Below are positions 16,390 to 23,775 of a stretch of 31,364 nucleotides of DNA, piece by piece; position 1 is the stretch's first letter; each line of letters starts with the position of its first letter. Under the pieces are notes generated by a model. It did no database searches. It was given only the letters and a program-made list of their open reading frames with translations, and was not told the DNA's origin. Origin of the DNA: a virus; IMG/VR virus record IMGVR_UViG_3300045922_000418, positions 1 to 31,364 of that record; one strand, written 5' to 3'. A program made the translations under genes and the position numbers.

Positions 16390-18101
16390 TATATTGTTAC
16401 CTCTATGCTTACTGATAAAATATGCAGATCTATAGGGTTTTCCTGCCTTACCTCTATATAAGGCTGGCGACTGTAGCCCCTGTTATAAATTTTACGCCAC
16501 CCTGTTATTTTAGGCAACGGCTGATTAAAGGTAACATTGCCAAAGGAATTGACGGTCGCAATGGAGCTTTCCCTTTCGTTCAATACGGTAAAGCCATTTG
16601 ATTTGTTTAGATTAAAGTTAGAGCTAACTATTCTGCGGCGCTTGCCAGATAAAGACCTTGAGCCTGCGTCTTCAGGCGATAATATTCTAATAATCGGCGT
16701 AAACGGAATACCCACTTGTATACTTAATTCAGGTCTTTCTGTTTCTATTTCGCCATCCACAACCATATTGCTAAGCAACGGTGACCCGTCACTTGCCCTG
16801 ACGTTTACCGTCTCGCCCTCTAAATAATCAAGATTGTCCCACGTAGCATTGGCAGGGCTTTGTGATAGCACTACACCTGCATCAACGTATAAGCTTTCAT
16901 CAAATTTTTCAATAAAGCGAACATCGGCTCCGTCAATCTCTCTTAACACGGAAACATAAACATCATTGCCAACCACAGCTACATCTTCATATTTTCCCTT
17001 GGTTTCAAACAAAGTCCAAGCAATAAAGTTTTGACTTCTTCGTCTATTCAAAACAGCCATTGTGCCGTCTTGATTTACGAAATAAGAATATTCACCTGAT
17101 AAGTTGTTACTGCGCTGGATAGCGGCTGAAACGGGATTGCGGATAAGGTGTGAGCTTAAAAACGATATATCTTCTGCAATATATGATTGCTCTAAATCTA
17201 GGAATACATATTCCCTGATTGTCTGGCCTCCACGCTGGACAAAGATAGTCGCGCCATCAGTAGAGAACGGTCTGACGTTTGCGCTTCCGTGTCTGGTTGC
17301 TTTCTCCAAAGAGATGGTCTTTGGTGTAACTGCTGTGCCCACTGAAATAGGCGTGAAGAATTCACCGCCTGTTGTAAGCACCTGTAATGTTCTGCCGGCA
17401 AATATATTAACGATTGCGTTAACTTCATCATCATCAATGGTAAATTCAATGGCATCATCATCAGCGCCCGTTCCAAAGCTAAAGTTAAAGAACCCTGCAA
17501 TCCTAGAACCCCAAACAGTTTGCGGTCTTGATTTTGAACCACCGAACCATAATCTTTGCTGCCAAAAGGTAACTGATCTTGGCCAACCCCTGCTCGTTGA
17601 CCAAACGGCCTCTGTACCGCTGCCAAAGTCAAACGCTGGTATGTTTGAAAAAGTAACCTCAACGGCCGTCCAATTCGTATCACTTGTTCGCGTAATCCTA
17701 ATGGGTTTCAAGTCTGGATGCACAATAATCAGGGTATCGGCTGATTGAGTCCAGTTTAATTCTGGCAGCATAGACGCTGTAATATTGCTAATTGGACTAG
17801 ATGTTACTGTTGCTTGCAAAACGCCATTTTTATAAACCTTAAATTCGCCTTGGGCAAAGACAAGAAGATAAGTCTGTATGACGTTAAATTGAAACGATAT
17901 CATCCGGCAACGAGCATTATTTGTTGTGCTGTCTATCTTTTCAGTGCCACCGCGCCTGATAACGCCACCCAAAGGCGTTACATAAACATTGCGAAGCTTG
18001 GCCGCTCCGTTATAATAAATATCACGATCAACACGGCCATAAATAAATGGAGTAACTTCACCACTTGCGAAGCTCGTTTGTAGGGTATATGTCTTGGCCA
18101 T
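16389..18101 (-). CDS. Tail tubular protein B (nozzle), T7 gp12-like
   Basis: This 570-residue, beta-rich protein begins KTYTLQTSFASGEVTPFIYGRVD and continues GAAKLRNVYVTPLGGVIRRGG, the typical start of T7-like nozzle proteins. Further conserved-looking stretches are GWPRSVTFWQQRLWFGGSKSRP and RFVWS-type GSRIAGFFNFSFGT. It forms the distal part of the short tail and attaches to the tail tube A ring. It overlaps the tail tube A stop by TAATG and is translationally coupled. No truncation is apparent. Confidence 0.88.
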   Translation of the reverse strand: MAKTYTLQTSFASGEVTPFIYGRVDRDIYYNGAAKLRNVYVTPLGGVIRRGGTEKIDSTTNNARCRMISFQFNVIQTYLLVFAQGEFKVYKNGVLQATVTSSPISNITASMLPELNWTQSADTLIIVHPDLKPIRITRTSDTNWTAVEVTFSNIPAFDFGSGTEAVWSTSRGWPRSVTFWQQRLWFGGSKSRPQTVWGSRIAGFFNFSFGTGADDDAIEFTIDDDEVNAIVNIFAGRTLQVLTTGGEFFTPISVGTAVTPKTISLEKATRHGSANVRPFSTDGATIFVQRGGQTIREYVFLDLEQSYIAEDISFLSSHLIRNPVSAAIQRSNNLSGEYSYFVNQDGTMAVLNRRRSQNFIAWTLFETKGKYEDVAVVGNDVYVSVLREIDGADVRFIEKFDESLYVDAGVVLSQSPANATWDNLDYLEGETVNVRASDGSPLLSNMVVDGEIETERPELSIQVGIPFTPIIRILSPEDAGSRSLSGKRRRIVSSNFNLNKSNGFTVLNERESSIATVNSFGNVTFNQPLPKITGWRKIYNRGYSRQPYIEVRQENPIDLHILSVSIEVTI

Positions 18102-18667
18102 TAGCCCCTCACAGTGAGAAGTGTAAAGTTCCTATCAGGAATTGCCTGTAATGGTTTTTGTTGTGAATCTATGTTTCTGGCCCTCGCCGTTTCTTTATCT
18201 GCCATGCTCTCAAACATCTGCGCTTTACTCATGTTATCAGATAAGGACACGGCAAATTTTTTAGCAAGGTGAAGTTCTAAAGATGAAATAAAGTATGAAG
18301 GCATCTTATCTTCAGTGATATCTAACTGACAAACAATACGCGCTGGACTGCTAACATCAGTATAAAGCTGTCGCCCGTATATCTCGTAATCTTCACTGTT
18401 TTCTAGCGCAATAACGCGAAGAAGATTGGCGGGGAGCTGGTATTTATATCTCCACTTAAAAAGGGGGTCATCAACCAATTCCCCGCCCAAGTCCAATTGA
18501 ATCAAGGAAAAGCTCCACGGATGCTGCTGTAACAATGTCTGCTTCGTCGTTGCATAAACGCTTCTTGCAATCCTAGCTTCATCAATAGCGTCGTCAAAGG
18601 AATTAATATCCCCAGCACCTGCCATTAGCAAAGCCGTGTTACATATGCTTAAATCCGTGTTCGCCAT
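18101..18667 (-). CDS. Tail tubular protein A (gatekeeper), T7 gp11-like
   Basis: This 188-residue protein has the N-terminal pattern of the family: ICNTALLMAGAGDINSFDDAIDEARIARSVYATTKQTLLQQHPWSFSL split over residues 8-55, including a conserved HPWSF. It forms the ring between portal and nozzle. The gene is directly followed by tail tube B and preceded by an AGGG binding site. Size matches T7 gp11 (196 residues). Confidence 0.88.
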   Translation of the reverse strand: MANTDLSICNTALLMAGAGDINSFDDAIDEARIARSVYATTKQTLLQQHPWSFSLIQLDLGGELVDDPLFKWRYKYQLPANLLRVIALENSEDYEIYGRQLYTDVSSPARIVCQLDITEDKMPSYFISSLELHLAKKFAVSLSDNMSKAQMFESMADKETARARNIDSQQKPLQAIPDRNFTLLTVRG

Positions 18668-18681
18668 GCACCCTAATGTCC

Positions 18682-19047
18682 TTAATCCTCAACCACGCTG
18701 TCTTCAATAACTACTTCAGCCTCTGCTTCAGCTACAGCTTCAGGTACTTCTACATTAGCTTCTGCTACATTAGCTTCAGCTTCTGCTTCTGCTTCTACTT
18801 CTACTTCAGCTACAGCTACTTCAGCTTCTGCTTCTGCTACTTTAGCTTCTACTACAGCTACTTTAGCCTCTACTTCAGCCACTTTAGCCTCTACTTCAGC
18901 CACTTTAGCCTCTACTTCAGCTACTTTAGCTTCTGCTACAGGTGCGTTGGTGACCAAGGCATCTGGTAAACCAGAAACGCCGAGAGCGTCCGCATTAACA
19001 ACAAGTGTATTAAGCTCTTTAATAGCTCTTTTGATTGGTAAAGTCAT
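18682..19047 (-). CDS. Acidic heptad-repeat protein between capsid and tail genes
   Basis: This 121-residue protein has an excellent GGAGGT binding site. Residues 1-33 look like an ordinary short phage domain (IKRAIKELNTLVVNADALG). Residues 36-110 consist of VEAKVAE-type heptads that drift into EAEAEV and EAEVVIE. Glu and Ala dominate and Val recurs at coiled-coil positions. A long coiled coil or a disordered acidic tail is likely. The place between the decoration-like gene and tail tube A suggests a head or head-tail joining role. I know no named family. Confidence 0.65.
   Translation of the reverse strand: MTLPIKRAIKELNTLVVNADALGVSGLPDALVTNAPVAEAKVAEVEAKVAEVEAKVAEVEAKVAVVEAKVAEAEAEVAVAEVEVEAEAEAEANVAEANVEVPEAVAEAEAEVVIEDSVVED
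18835..18945 (-). repeat. 21-bp repeats encoding VEAKVAE heptads
   Basis: About four to five near-identical 21-base units (core CTACTTCAG ... TTTAGC on the plus strand) encode VEAKVAE. The flanking sequence (18715-18835) keeps a degenerate 6-base rhythm of Glu/Ala/Val codons. Slippage expansion is probable. Confidence 0.85.
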
Positions 19048-19059
19048 TTAGACCTCCTT

Positions 19060-19314
19060 TTAGGTTAAACCTGTAAAGGCTCCGACCGTAACAGTTGTAG
19101 CCCCTGTCGCAGAAGTTACCTGCGCTAAAGCTGTCCCGTTACTGCCGCGAATAACCAATACATCGTATTGTTGTAAAGTTTTCGTTGCCGCGTTGAAATA
19201 ACCGCTCGCTGCGATTGTCGCAACCGTTGCATTTTCTTTATATTCCCAAAAGCCGCCAAGCAAGCTATTTGCGTGACCAGAAACTTTTGTTAGTGTACCA
19301 TCTGCAAAGGCCAT
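19060..19314 (-). CDS. Head decoration-like small protein
   Basis: This 84-residue protein has an AGGAGT binding site. The pattern VSGHANSLLGGFWEYKENATVATIAASGYFNAATKTLQQYDVLVI resembles a widespread small phage protein found next to capsid genes (GQANS ... W-Y-T-D--A-I---GYF--A---L--GD-I). Such proteins are thought to decorate heads or form head fibres. Its position one gene after the major capsid gene fits. Rich in Thr, Ala and Gly, with beta character and no membrane segment. Confidence 0.68.
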   Translation of the reverse strand: MAFADGTLTKVSGHANSLLGGFWEYKENATVATIAASGYFNAATKTLQQYDVLVIRGSNGTALAQVTSATGATTVTVGAFTGLT

Positions 19315-19336
19315 TTTTAATACTCCTCATAAAAGA

Positions 19337-20203
19337 TTAAACGGAAGGTTGGTTTAGAGAGATTTTAACAATGCCTGTCGGGTCAACGGCAACCGCACCA
19401 GAGGAAAACTTAACCGTTGACAAGAACGCCAGTTTCTCAGGGATGTAGTTTGTTTCGCTCGACATGTCCATGTTAAAGCCCAAGCCCAAAGCGTCACGAT
19501 GGAAAGCAAAAGCAGTAACAGTATTGCTTGTTTTCGGGAGACCTGTTGAGCTACCGTCTTTTTCCAGACGATCGGCAATCGTTACGATATTAAAGCGCAA
19601 GAACGGCTGCTTGTTGCCTTGGCCTGTTGTATCGAAACGGCGCTGCCCGTAATCAGAGTTAATAAACTCGTCATCTTTCAAAAGACTGGCATAAGCTTTG
19701 TGATTAATCAAAAGCGTACGACCTTCTTCATCAACACCAGCTTCGTCAAGGGCTGTCATTGCGGCCAAGAATTTATCGTAGTTCATGTTTGTGTTTGTGC
19801 CACCAACATCAATACTAACTGTGCCTGTTCCTGTTGCATTATTGAGGGCATCAATCAAGATTTTATCTTGACGGCGGCCGCAAGCATACATCAGGGCTTT
19901 TGACAATTCGGTGATTTCATCAAAGTTGATTTGTTTGTTTTTGAAGATGTCAGTATAATCAGACGCGTACCAGTCTTGCATGGTTGCAGTTACCGGGTCA
20001 TGACGAACATCAGATGGAACGACATCTGCATGAATTGCCTTTTGACGCGCCAAGCCTTGCCCCATAACTGGGAATTGGATTTGGTTTGCGCCCTTAACAG
20101 ACTTTTCACGCACCAAACCGCGCAGCTTGTAACCTTCTTGGTATACATGCTTGACTGTATTATCAAACATCTTTACAGCGGAATTATTGATAAAAATAGA
20201 CAT
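19337..20203 (-). CDS. Major capsid protein
   Basis: This 288-residue protein has a perfect AGGAGG binding site and its own promoter. It follows the scaffold gene and precedes the decoration-like gene. Patterns typical of phage capsid proteins of this group are an extended start (FDNTVKHVYQEGYKLRGLVREKSV), then DVVPSDVRHDPVTATMQDWYASDYTDIFKNKQINFDEI (in pieces), the ALMYACGRRQDKILIDAL helix, a DEEGRTLLINHKAY region and a terminal strand VDPTGIVKISLN. The HK97-type fold is expected. No internal protease is encoded, in line with a T7-type unprocessed shell. Confidence 0.85.
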   Translation of the reverse strand: MSIFINNSAVKMFDNTVKHVYQEGYKLRGLVREKSVKGANQIQFPVMGQGLARQKAIHADVVPSDVRHDPVTATMQDWYASDYTDIFKNKQINFDEITELSKALMYACGRRQDKILIDALNNATGTGTVSIDVGGTNTNMNYDKFLAAMTALDEAGVDEEGRTLLINHKAYASLLKDDEFINSDYGQRRFDTTGQGNKQPFLRFNIVTIADRLEKDGSSTGLPKTSNTVTAFAFHRDALGLGFNMDMSSETNYIPEKLAFLSTVKFSSGAVAVDPTGIVKISLNQPSV

Positions 20204-20360
20204 AGTTTTTCCTCCTCAGGAACAAATTAAAGTTGATTACAGATATAATCGACCTGTGGTTGTTCCTCAAAAGAGGGCCGAACGGTCTGAAAGGGTAACG
20301 CCCTAACTTCGTTTGGCTATTATGGCTCAGAAGAGTTATTCATAAAAAGCGCACGGTATT
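20204..20360 (-). promoter_or_regulatory. Structured leader of the capsid gene
   Basis: The roughly 150-base leader has an 8-bp inverted repeat (AGGAACAA 20218-20225 with TTGTTCCT 20260-20267). Nested inside it is GATTA-N6-TAATC (20235-20250). The outer stem ends two bases from the AGGAGG site (20211-20216). Such a stem could stabilise the transcript or expose the site for very strong translation of capsid protein. Confidence 0.55.
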
Positions 20361-20374
20361 ATAGTAACGTGGGC
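20344..20374 (-). terminator. Imperfect hairpin with T-tract, possible attenuator
   Basis: On the minus strand, GC-CACG-TA pairs with TA-CGTG-GC, with two mismatches, and is followed by five Ts. It overlaps the -10 box of the capsid promoter. It could end most read-through from the scaffold gene. The design resembles the stronger terminator at 27304-27335, which shares the CGCACG..TA core. Confidence 0.4.
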
Positions 20375-20389
20375 AATAGGTGATGTCAA
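20361..20389 (-). promoter_or_regulatory. Capsid-gene promoter, sigma70-like
   Basis: Read leftward, consensus TTGACA (20389-20384) and TACTAT (20366-20361), followed by AAT, have a 17-base spacer. It lies directly after the scaffold stop codon and is the best promoter seen inside the late operon. It would boost capsid protein over scaffold and portal. Confidence 0.65.
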
Positions 20390-21103
20390 TTAGAAAATTT
20401 GAGAGGCAATCTTTTCAACACGTTCTTTTTCAGCAGCGCTTAAGCCCTGTTTAACGTGCTTGGACATAAGTCCGTTGTATTCCACCTGCAATTCTTCATT
20501 GGTTTTGACAGATTCAACCTTGCTTGGAATACCTGAATTTTGGGATGCGCGCACCAGTTTATTGATAAGCTTGGCCTGATCTGCTGAATAAACCATTGTT
20601 TCAAGCGTTGCGCGCTCAGCGTCATTGAGCTTTGCTTGTGCAAAACTTGTAATGGTTTTGATAATTTCACCATCTGGTCCACCAATTTTTTCCAGCTCGG
20701 CTTCATAGTCTTGATTACCTAACAGATCACTTTTTAGCGCGAAGGATATTATCGCGTTATACTGGTCGTTTGTCAGGTTGGCCTCTTTTGCCAAGGTATT
20801 AAACGCTTCAAGTGTTTCATCAGGCTCAAGCTTAATATCTTCAGAAAGCTCATAAACATCAGGGGCGACCCTGCCTTTTTCACGCAAGGTTTTTTCAAGC
20901 TCTCTATAAGACTTGGCCAAATCTTCCGGTGTCTTAAACTTCTCGTCTAACCATTCAGGGCGCTCAGCTGCGCTTTCCTGCTTGTCCTTATTAAGGGCGG
21001 CGTCTTCCGGATTAATCGCATTGCCGTCATTATCAACAACCACGCCCTCATCAGTAACGCCCTCATCATTTTGAGTCTCTTCATTCATCGCTTGTTGTGT
21101 CAC
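20390..21103 (-). CDS. Capsid assembly scaffolding protein, T7 gp9-like
   Basis: This 237-residue, very acidic protein has a disordered N-terminus (EETQNDEGVTDEGVVVDNDG), then WLDEKFKTPEDLAKSYRELEK, a pattern usual for podovirus scaffolds, and a helical C-terminus (KQGLSAAEKERVEKIASQIF) that probably contacts the capsid protein. It lies between portal and capsid genes as in T7. It is expected to shape the procapsid and then leave. The start overlaps the previous gene by 23 bases. Confidence 0.85.
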   Translation of the reverse strand: MTQQAMNEETQNDEGVTDEGVVVDNDGNAINPEDAALNKDKQESAAERPEWLDEKFKTPEDLAKSYRELEKTLREKGRVAPDVYELSEDIKLEPDETLEAFNTLAKEANLTNDQYNAIISFALKSDLLGNQDYEAELEKIGGPDGEIIKTITSFAQAKLNDAERATLETMVYSADQAKLINKLVRASQNSGIPSKVESVKTNEELQVEYNGLMSKHVKQGLSAAEKERVEKIASQIF

Positions 21104-21335
21104 TTCTTCCTACCTCTCTTTTTACTAAAGAATCAATATATCTGATAACATTCTCTTCACCAACGCGCATCTGCGTCAATGCCATAAGCGCCATTCCATC
21201 TGAACAGCTTCCGGGAGTCATGGGTGGCGCTCTGAAACGATTGCACAAGACATCATAAACATCTTTTCCGTCTTCTGTTTCAAACAGACGTTTAAACAAA
21301 AGCGCTACCTCATTGTTGTTATTATATTTTTTCAT
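21081..21335 (-). CDS. Small protein between portal and scaffold, Bbp19-like
   Basis: This 84-residue protein has the layout LFKRLFETEDGKDVYDVLCNRF ... DGMALMALTQMRVGEENVIRYIDSLVKRE. Short proteins of this shape (F--LF-T-dGr-VL--L ... G----A---G---vv--I) are encoded beside the portal or scaffold genes of Bordetella BPP-1-like podoviruses (Bbp19 family). Function is not established; a virion or assembly role is likely. It starts at the last base of the portal stop codon. Confidence 0.6.
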   Translation of the reverse strand: MKKYNNNNEVALLFKRLFETEDGKDVYDVLCNRFRAPPMTPGSCSDGMALMALTQMRVGEENVIRYIDSLVKREVGRSDTTSDE

Positions 21336-22906
21336 TATTGCACTTGCGGTGATGCTTGCTGTTGCTCGGGAACAGCTTCCATAAGCTGTTTCATTTTTGA
21401 CATTGCTTCTAACTTATCTTCTTCGCTCATGAATATACCACTAGAAACATTCAAGCCATCGCCGATAAATTTAAGAACCTCTGCTGGTTTAATCTCCGAC
21501 ATCGTGATATCAGGTCCAAACACTCCCATTGCAAATTCAATCAATCGTGTCATGTTATTAATATCTTCTTGCTGCTGGCTTTGCGCCAGAGGAGAAACAG
21601 CCTCAATGGCAATGTTATGACCGTCAACTTTAAAATCATTCATGCTAATGATATTAAACTTATCTAACTGATACAAGCAGATATTTACAAATTGCTTTGT
21701 AAACTCATATTGGAATCGGCCATAGGCTGAGCCAATGCGCTTGGCCAGTTCTTGTTGACGGATAGATATCTCTGTCGCCGTTTTAACAGGCAAAGTAATT
21801 GGCCCTAAAGCCTCTGTATAAAGCTGATCGTTGATGCTAGCTTCTAGGCGCTGGACTTCAATCTGGCTTGCCTGAAGGTTAGTCCCTGAGTCCAAGCTTT
21901 TGATAGTAGGTCCAAACGCTCCATCGTTTGCAGATACAGGCAAAAAGACTCCGGGCTTTATCTTAATGTTTTGAACATTGATTACGCCATCATCAACGAT
22001 TGTGTAAACCTTGTGCACATTAAGCTGCATAGATTGCATGTGAAGTTTGATAAACTCATTGAGCGTTTGGGCATCATCATAGCAGATAATTGCAGGGCCT
22101 CGACCCCATACATCGCCGGAAAACAAAGACCACCTGACAACAATCCAAGGGTTAATAGGCATGTCGCGTTCTACAATGTACCCATTGCTTGAACCCTCAA
22201 TACAGACGTAATAACCATACCCGTCAATCTCTTCTTCTCGCCCAGTCTTGATGTTAAACATCTTAACTTTTTTAGGGACAGTGCCTTCGATCACCTCAAT
22301 TTCCTTGTCAGGATTTGACTTAATCGCTTCGGCCAAGTCTACGCCTATCTTTGCATCTTCCCATGTTTTTTCAATATTCCTATGGGCGATTTTGTATTTT
22401 CTAAAGACAGTGTCAACTGTGTTCATCTCTCCGGGCAGGATAAACAGCTCGTGCAATGGAATAGTCGTAAACATCAATGGGTTTTTTTCAGTACCGTTCA
22501 CCAATATAGCGCCTGTGCCTATGTTGAGGTCTTTATAAAACTCGGACACAGCAAGGTCAAAATTGGATGCATTGATGTGATCAAACAAGGTGTTTGTGAT
22601 TTCCTGCAGGTCTTGATTTGCTTTTTCTTTCTGATCATCAGGAATAAGACGTCCTGCTCTTAAGTTAACCCAGCGCCTTTGATGCGGCGTCATAACCGAA
22701 TGCATGTTATTTGCGGATTTTTCTAGTGCAATATATGGGGATGATGACCATACATTGCGCCCTTTTTTCTCTCCCGACTGGCGATTGTAAAAATTCTCCC
22801 GATGCGGGCAGAACAATTCCATGGTATTCCGGTAAAGGGTTTCCCAATTTACCTGTTTGATTGTCTTTGCTTCTTGAAACTTCTTTTTGAAGTCATTGAG
22901 GTTCAT
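21335..22906 (-). CDS. Portal protein (head-tail connector), T7 gp8-like
   Basis: This 523-residue protein matches the podovirus head-to-tail connecting protein pattern: WETLYRNTMELFCPHRENFY near the N-terminus, WSSSPYIALEKSANNMHSVMTPHQRRWVNL (in parts), LNIGTGAILVNG, and RIGSAYGRFQYEFTKQFVN in the C-terminal third. Length agrees with T7 gp8 (536). It forms the dodecameric ring through which DNA is packed and ejected. Bases encoding residues 1-3 and 42-46 recur in the scar at 23122-23160. Confidence 0.9.
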   Translation of the reverse strand: MNLNDFKKKFQEAKTIKQVNWETLYRNTMELFCPHRENFYNRQSGEKKGRNVWSSSPYIALEKSANNMHSVMTPHQRRWVNLRAGRLIPDDQKEKANQDLQEITNTLFDHINASNFDLAVSEFYKDLNIGTGAILVNGTEKNPLMFTTIPLHELFILPGEMNTVDTVFRKYKIAHRNIEKTWEDAKIGVDLAEAIKSNPDKEIEVIEGTVPKKVKMFNIKTGREEEIDGYGYYVCIEGSSNGYIVERDMPINPWIVVRWSLFSGDVWGRGPAIICYDDAQTLNEFIKLHMQSMQLNVHKVYTIVDDGVINVQNIKIKPGVFLPVSANDGAFGPTIKSLDSGTNLQASQIEVQRLEASINDQLYTEALGPITLPVKTATEISIRQQELAKRIGSAYGRFQYEFTKQFVNICLYQLDKFNIISMNDFKVDGHNIAIEAVSPLAQSQQQEDINNMTRLIEFAMGVFGPDITMSEIKPAEVLKFIGDGLNVSSGIFMSEEDKLEAMSKMKQLMEAVPEQQQASPQVQ

Positions 22907-23121
22907 TACATGACTCCCATTTCGTTACCCATTCCGCCTAATAAACCTCTGCGACCTGTGCGTTTGGGTTTTTTAAATTCTCCTAGAGCCACGTTTTCAT
23001 TTGCACGCTCTTGTTCTTCTTTTGCCAAATGCGCTTGTTTTTGTAAGCCTGAACTTTGTTGTTCTAAGGCCGAATTTTGTTGTAAGCCTGAATTATTAAC
23101 CTTTGGTTTTATGCCGCCCAT
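22906..23121 (-). CDS. Small repeat-copy protein ending KRTGRRGLLG...EMGVM
   Basis: This 71-residue protein starts ATG with GGAAAGG eight bases upstream. It begins GGIKPKVNNSGLQQ and ends KPKRTGRRGLLGGMGNEMGVM, split by a charged Gln/Glu helix. The C-terminal 70 residues of the next upstream gene have the same beginning and end, so this is a paralogous free-standing copy made by tandem duplication. Its stop codon overlaps the portal start. The function is unknown; the conserved basic KRTGRR-(S/G)LLG tail may bind DNA or the portal. Confidence 0.75.
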   Translation of the reverse strand: MGGIKPKVNNSGLQQNSALEQQSSGLQKQAHLAKEEQERANENVALGEFKKPKRTGRRGLLGGMGNEMGVM

Positions 23122-23160
23122 ATCAACTACCTTTCCTCTCTCCCGACTGGCGAAGGCTCA
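23122..23160 (-). repeat. Duplication scar containing portal-gene remnants
   Basis: On the minus strand this 39-base spacer begins GTGAGCCTT, the near-copy of the portal start ATGAACCTC, and at once continues with 17 bases (TCGCCAGTCGGGAGAGA, 23137-23153) identical to portal codons around residues 42-46 (22768-22784). It reads as a duplicated portal 5' end from which about 115 bases were deleted. Confidence 0.7.
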
Positions 23161-23775
23161 CTACATGACCCCCATCTCGTCACCCTCTGTGCCTAATAAA
23201 GACCTGCGGCCTGTGCGCTTACGCTTCATGAGATCTTCTTGACGCTTCTTTTCAGCTTCCTCACGCTCTTTCGCTTCTTTTGCACGCTGTTCCGCTTCTC
23301 TTGCCAAACGCGCTTGTTCTTGTTGCGCCAAAAGTGAGGCTGAATTATCAACCTTTGGTTTTAAACCGCCCATATCAACTGCCCCTTGTTTAATTAAATA
23401 TTTGTAATAACCATATGGTGTAAAGGAATGGGATGTTATCCCGATTAACCTTTGCGTCAAAGACACACAAGTTGGTAATATAGTACCTATTTTATTTTTA
23501 TACTGCAAGCTCAAATCTGTTTTAACCTCAACGATTGTGTATTCTGGGTTTTCGAGCAGGTGGTCTATTACAATCTTGATTTCAAATGGATAAATCCAAG
23601 TTCTGATACCATGCATAGATTGATTTATGTTCATTGTTGCGCCTTCGACGGCAAAGAAAACAGAGCAATGTCTGAAATTTTTGCGTGTAAACCAGCGCCA
23701 CGGGGCTTTGATTTGATCGCTGTCTTGAAACACAACGTAATAGGTATATTCTTCCGGTTCACCAGTCTGTGTCAT
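23161..23775 (-). CDS. Permuted papain-like phage protein fused to KRTGRRSLLG tail
   Basis: This 204-residue protein is placed at the ATG at 23775, with AAGG nine bases upstream; frames to 23784 use TTG. Residues about 1-130 have FRHCSVFF (possible catalytic His) and later LPTCVSLTQRLIGI ... FTPYGYYKYL (possible catalytic Cys). That His-before-Cys order is typical of circularly permuted NlpC/P60-like folds and is common in a phage family encoded next to terminase. Activity is not shown. The C-terminal 70 residues duplicate the neighbouring 71-residue protein and carry a charged helix rich in Ala, Glu and Arg. It overlaps the terminase end by 17 bases. Confidence 0.68.
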   Translation of the reverse strand: MTQTGEPEEYTYYVVFQDSDQIKAPWRWFTRKNFRHCSVFFAVEGATMNINQSMHGIRTWIYPFEIKIVIDHLLENPEYTIVEVKTDLSLQYKNKIGTILPTCVSLTQRLIGITSHSFTPYGYYKYLIKQGAVDMGGLKPKVDNSASLLAQQEQARLAREAEQRAKEAKEREEAEKKRQEDLMKRKRTGRRSLLGTEGDEMGVM

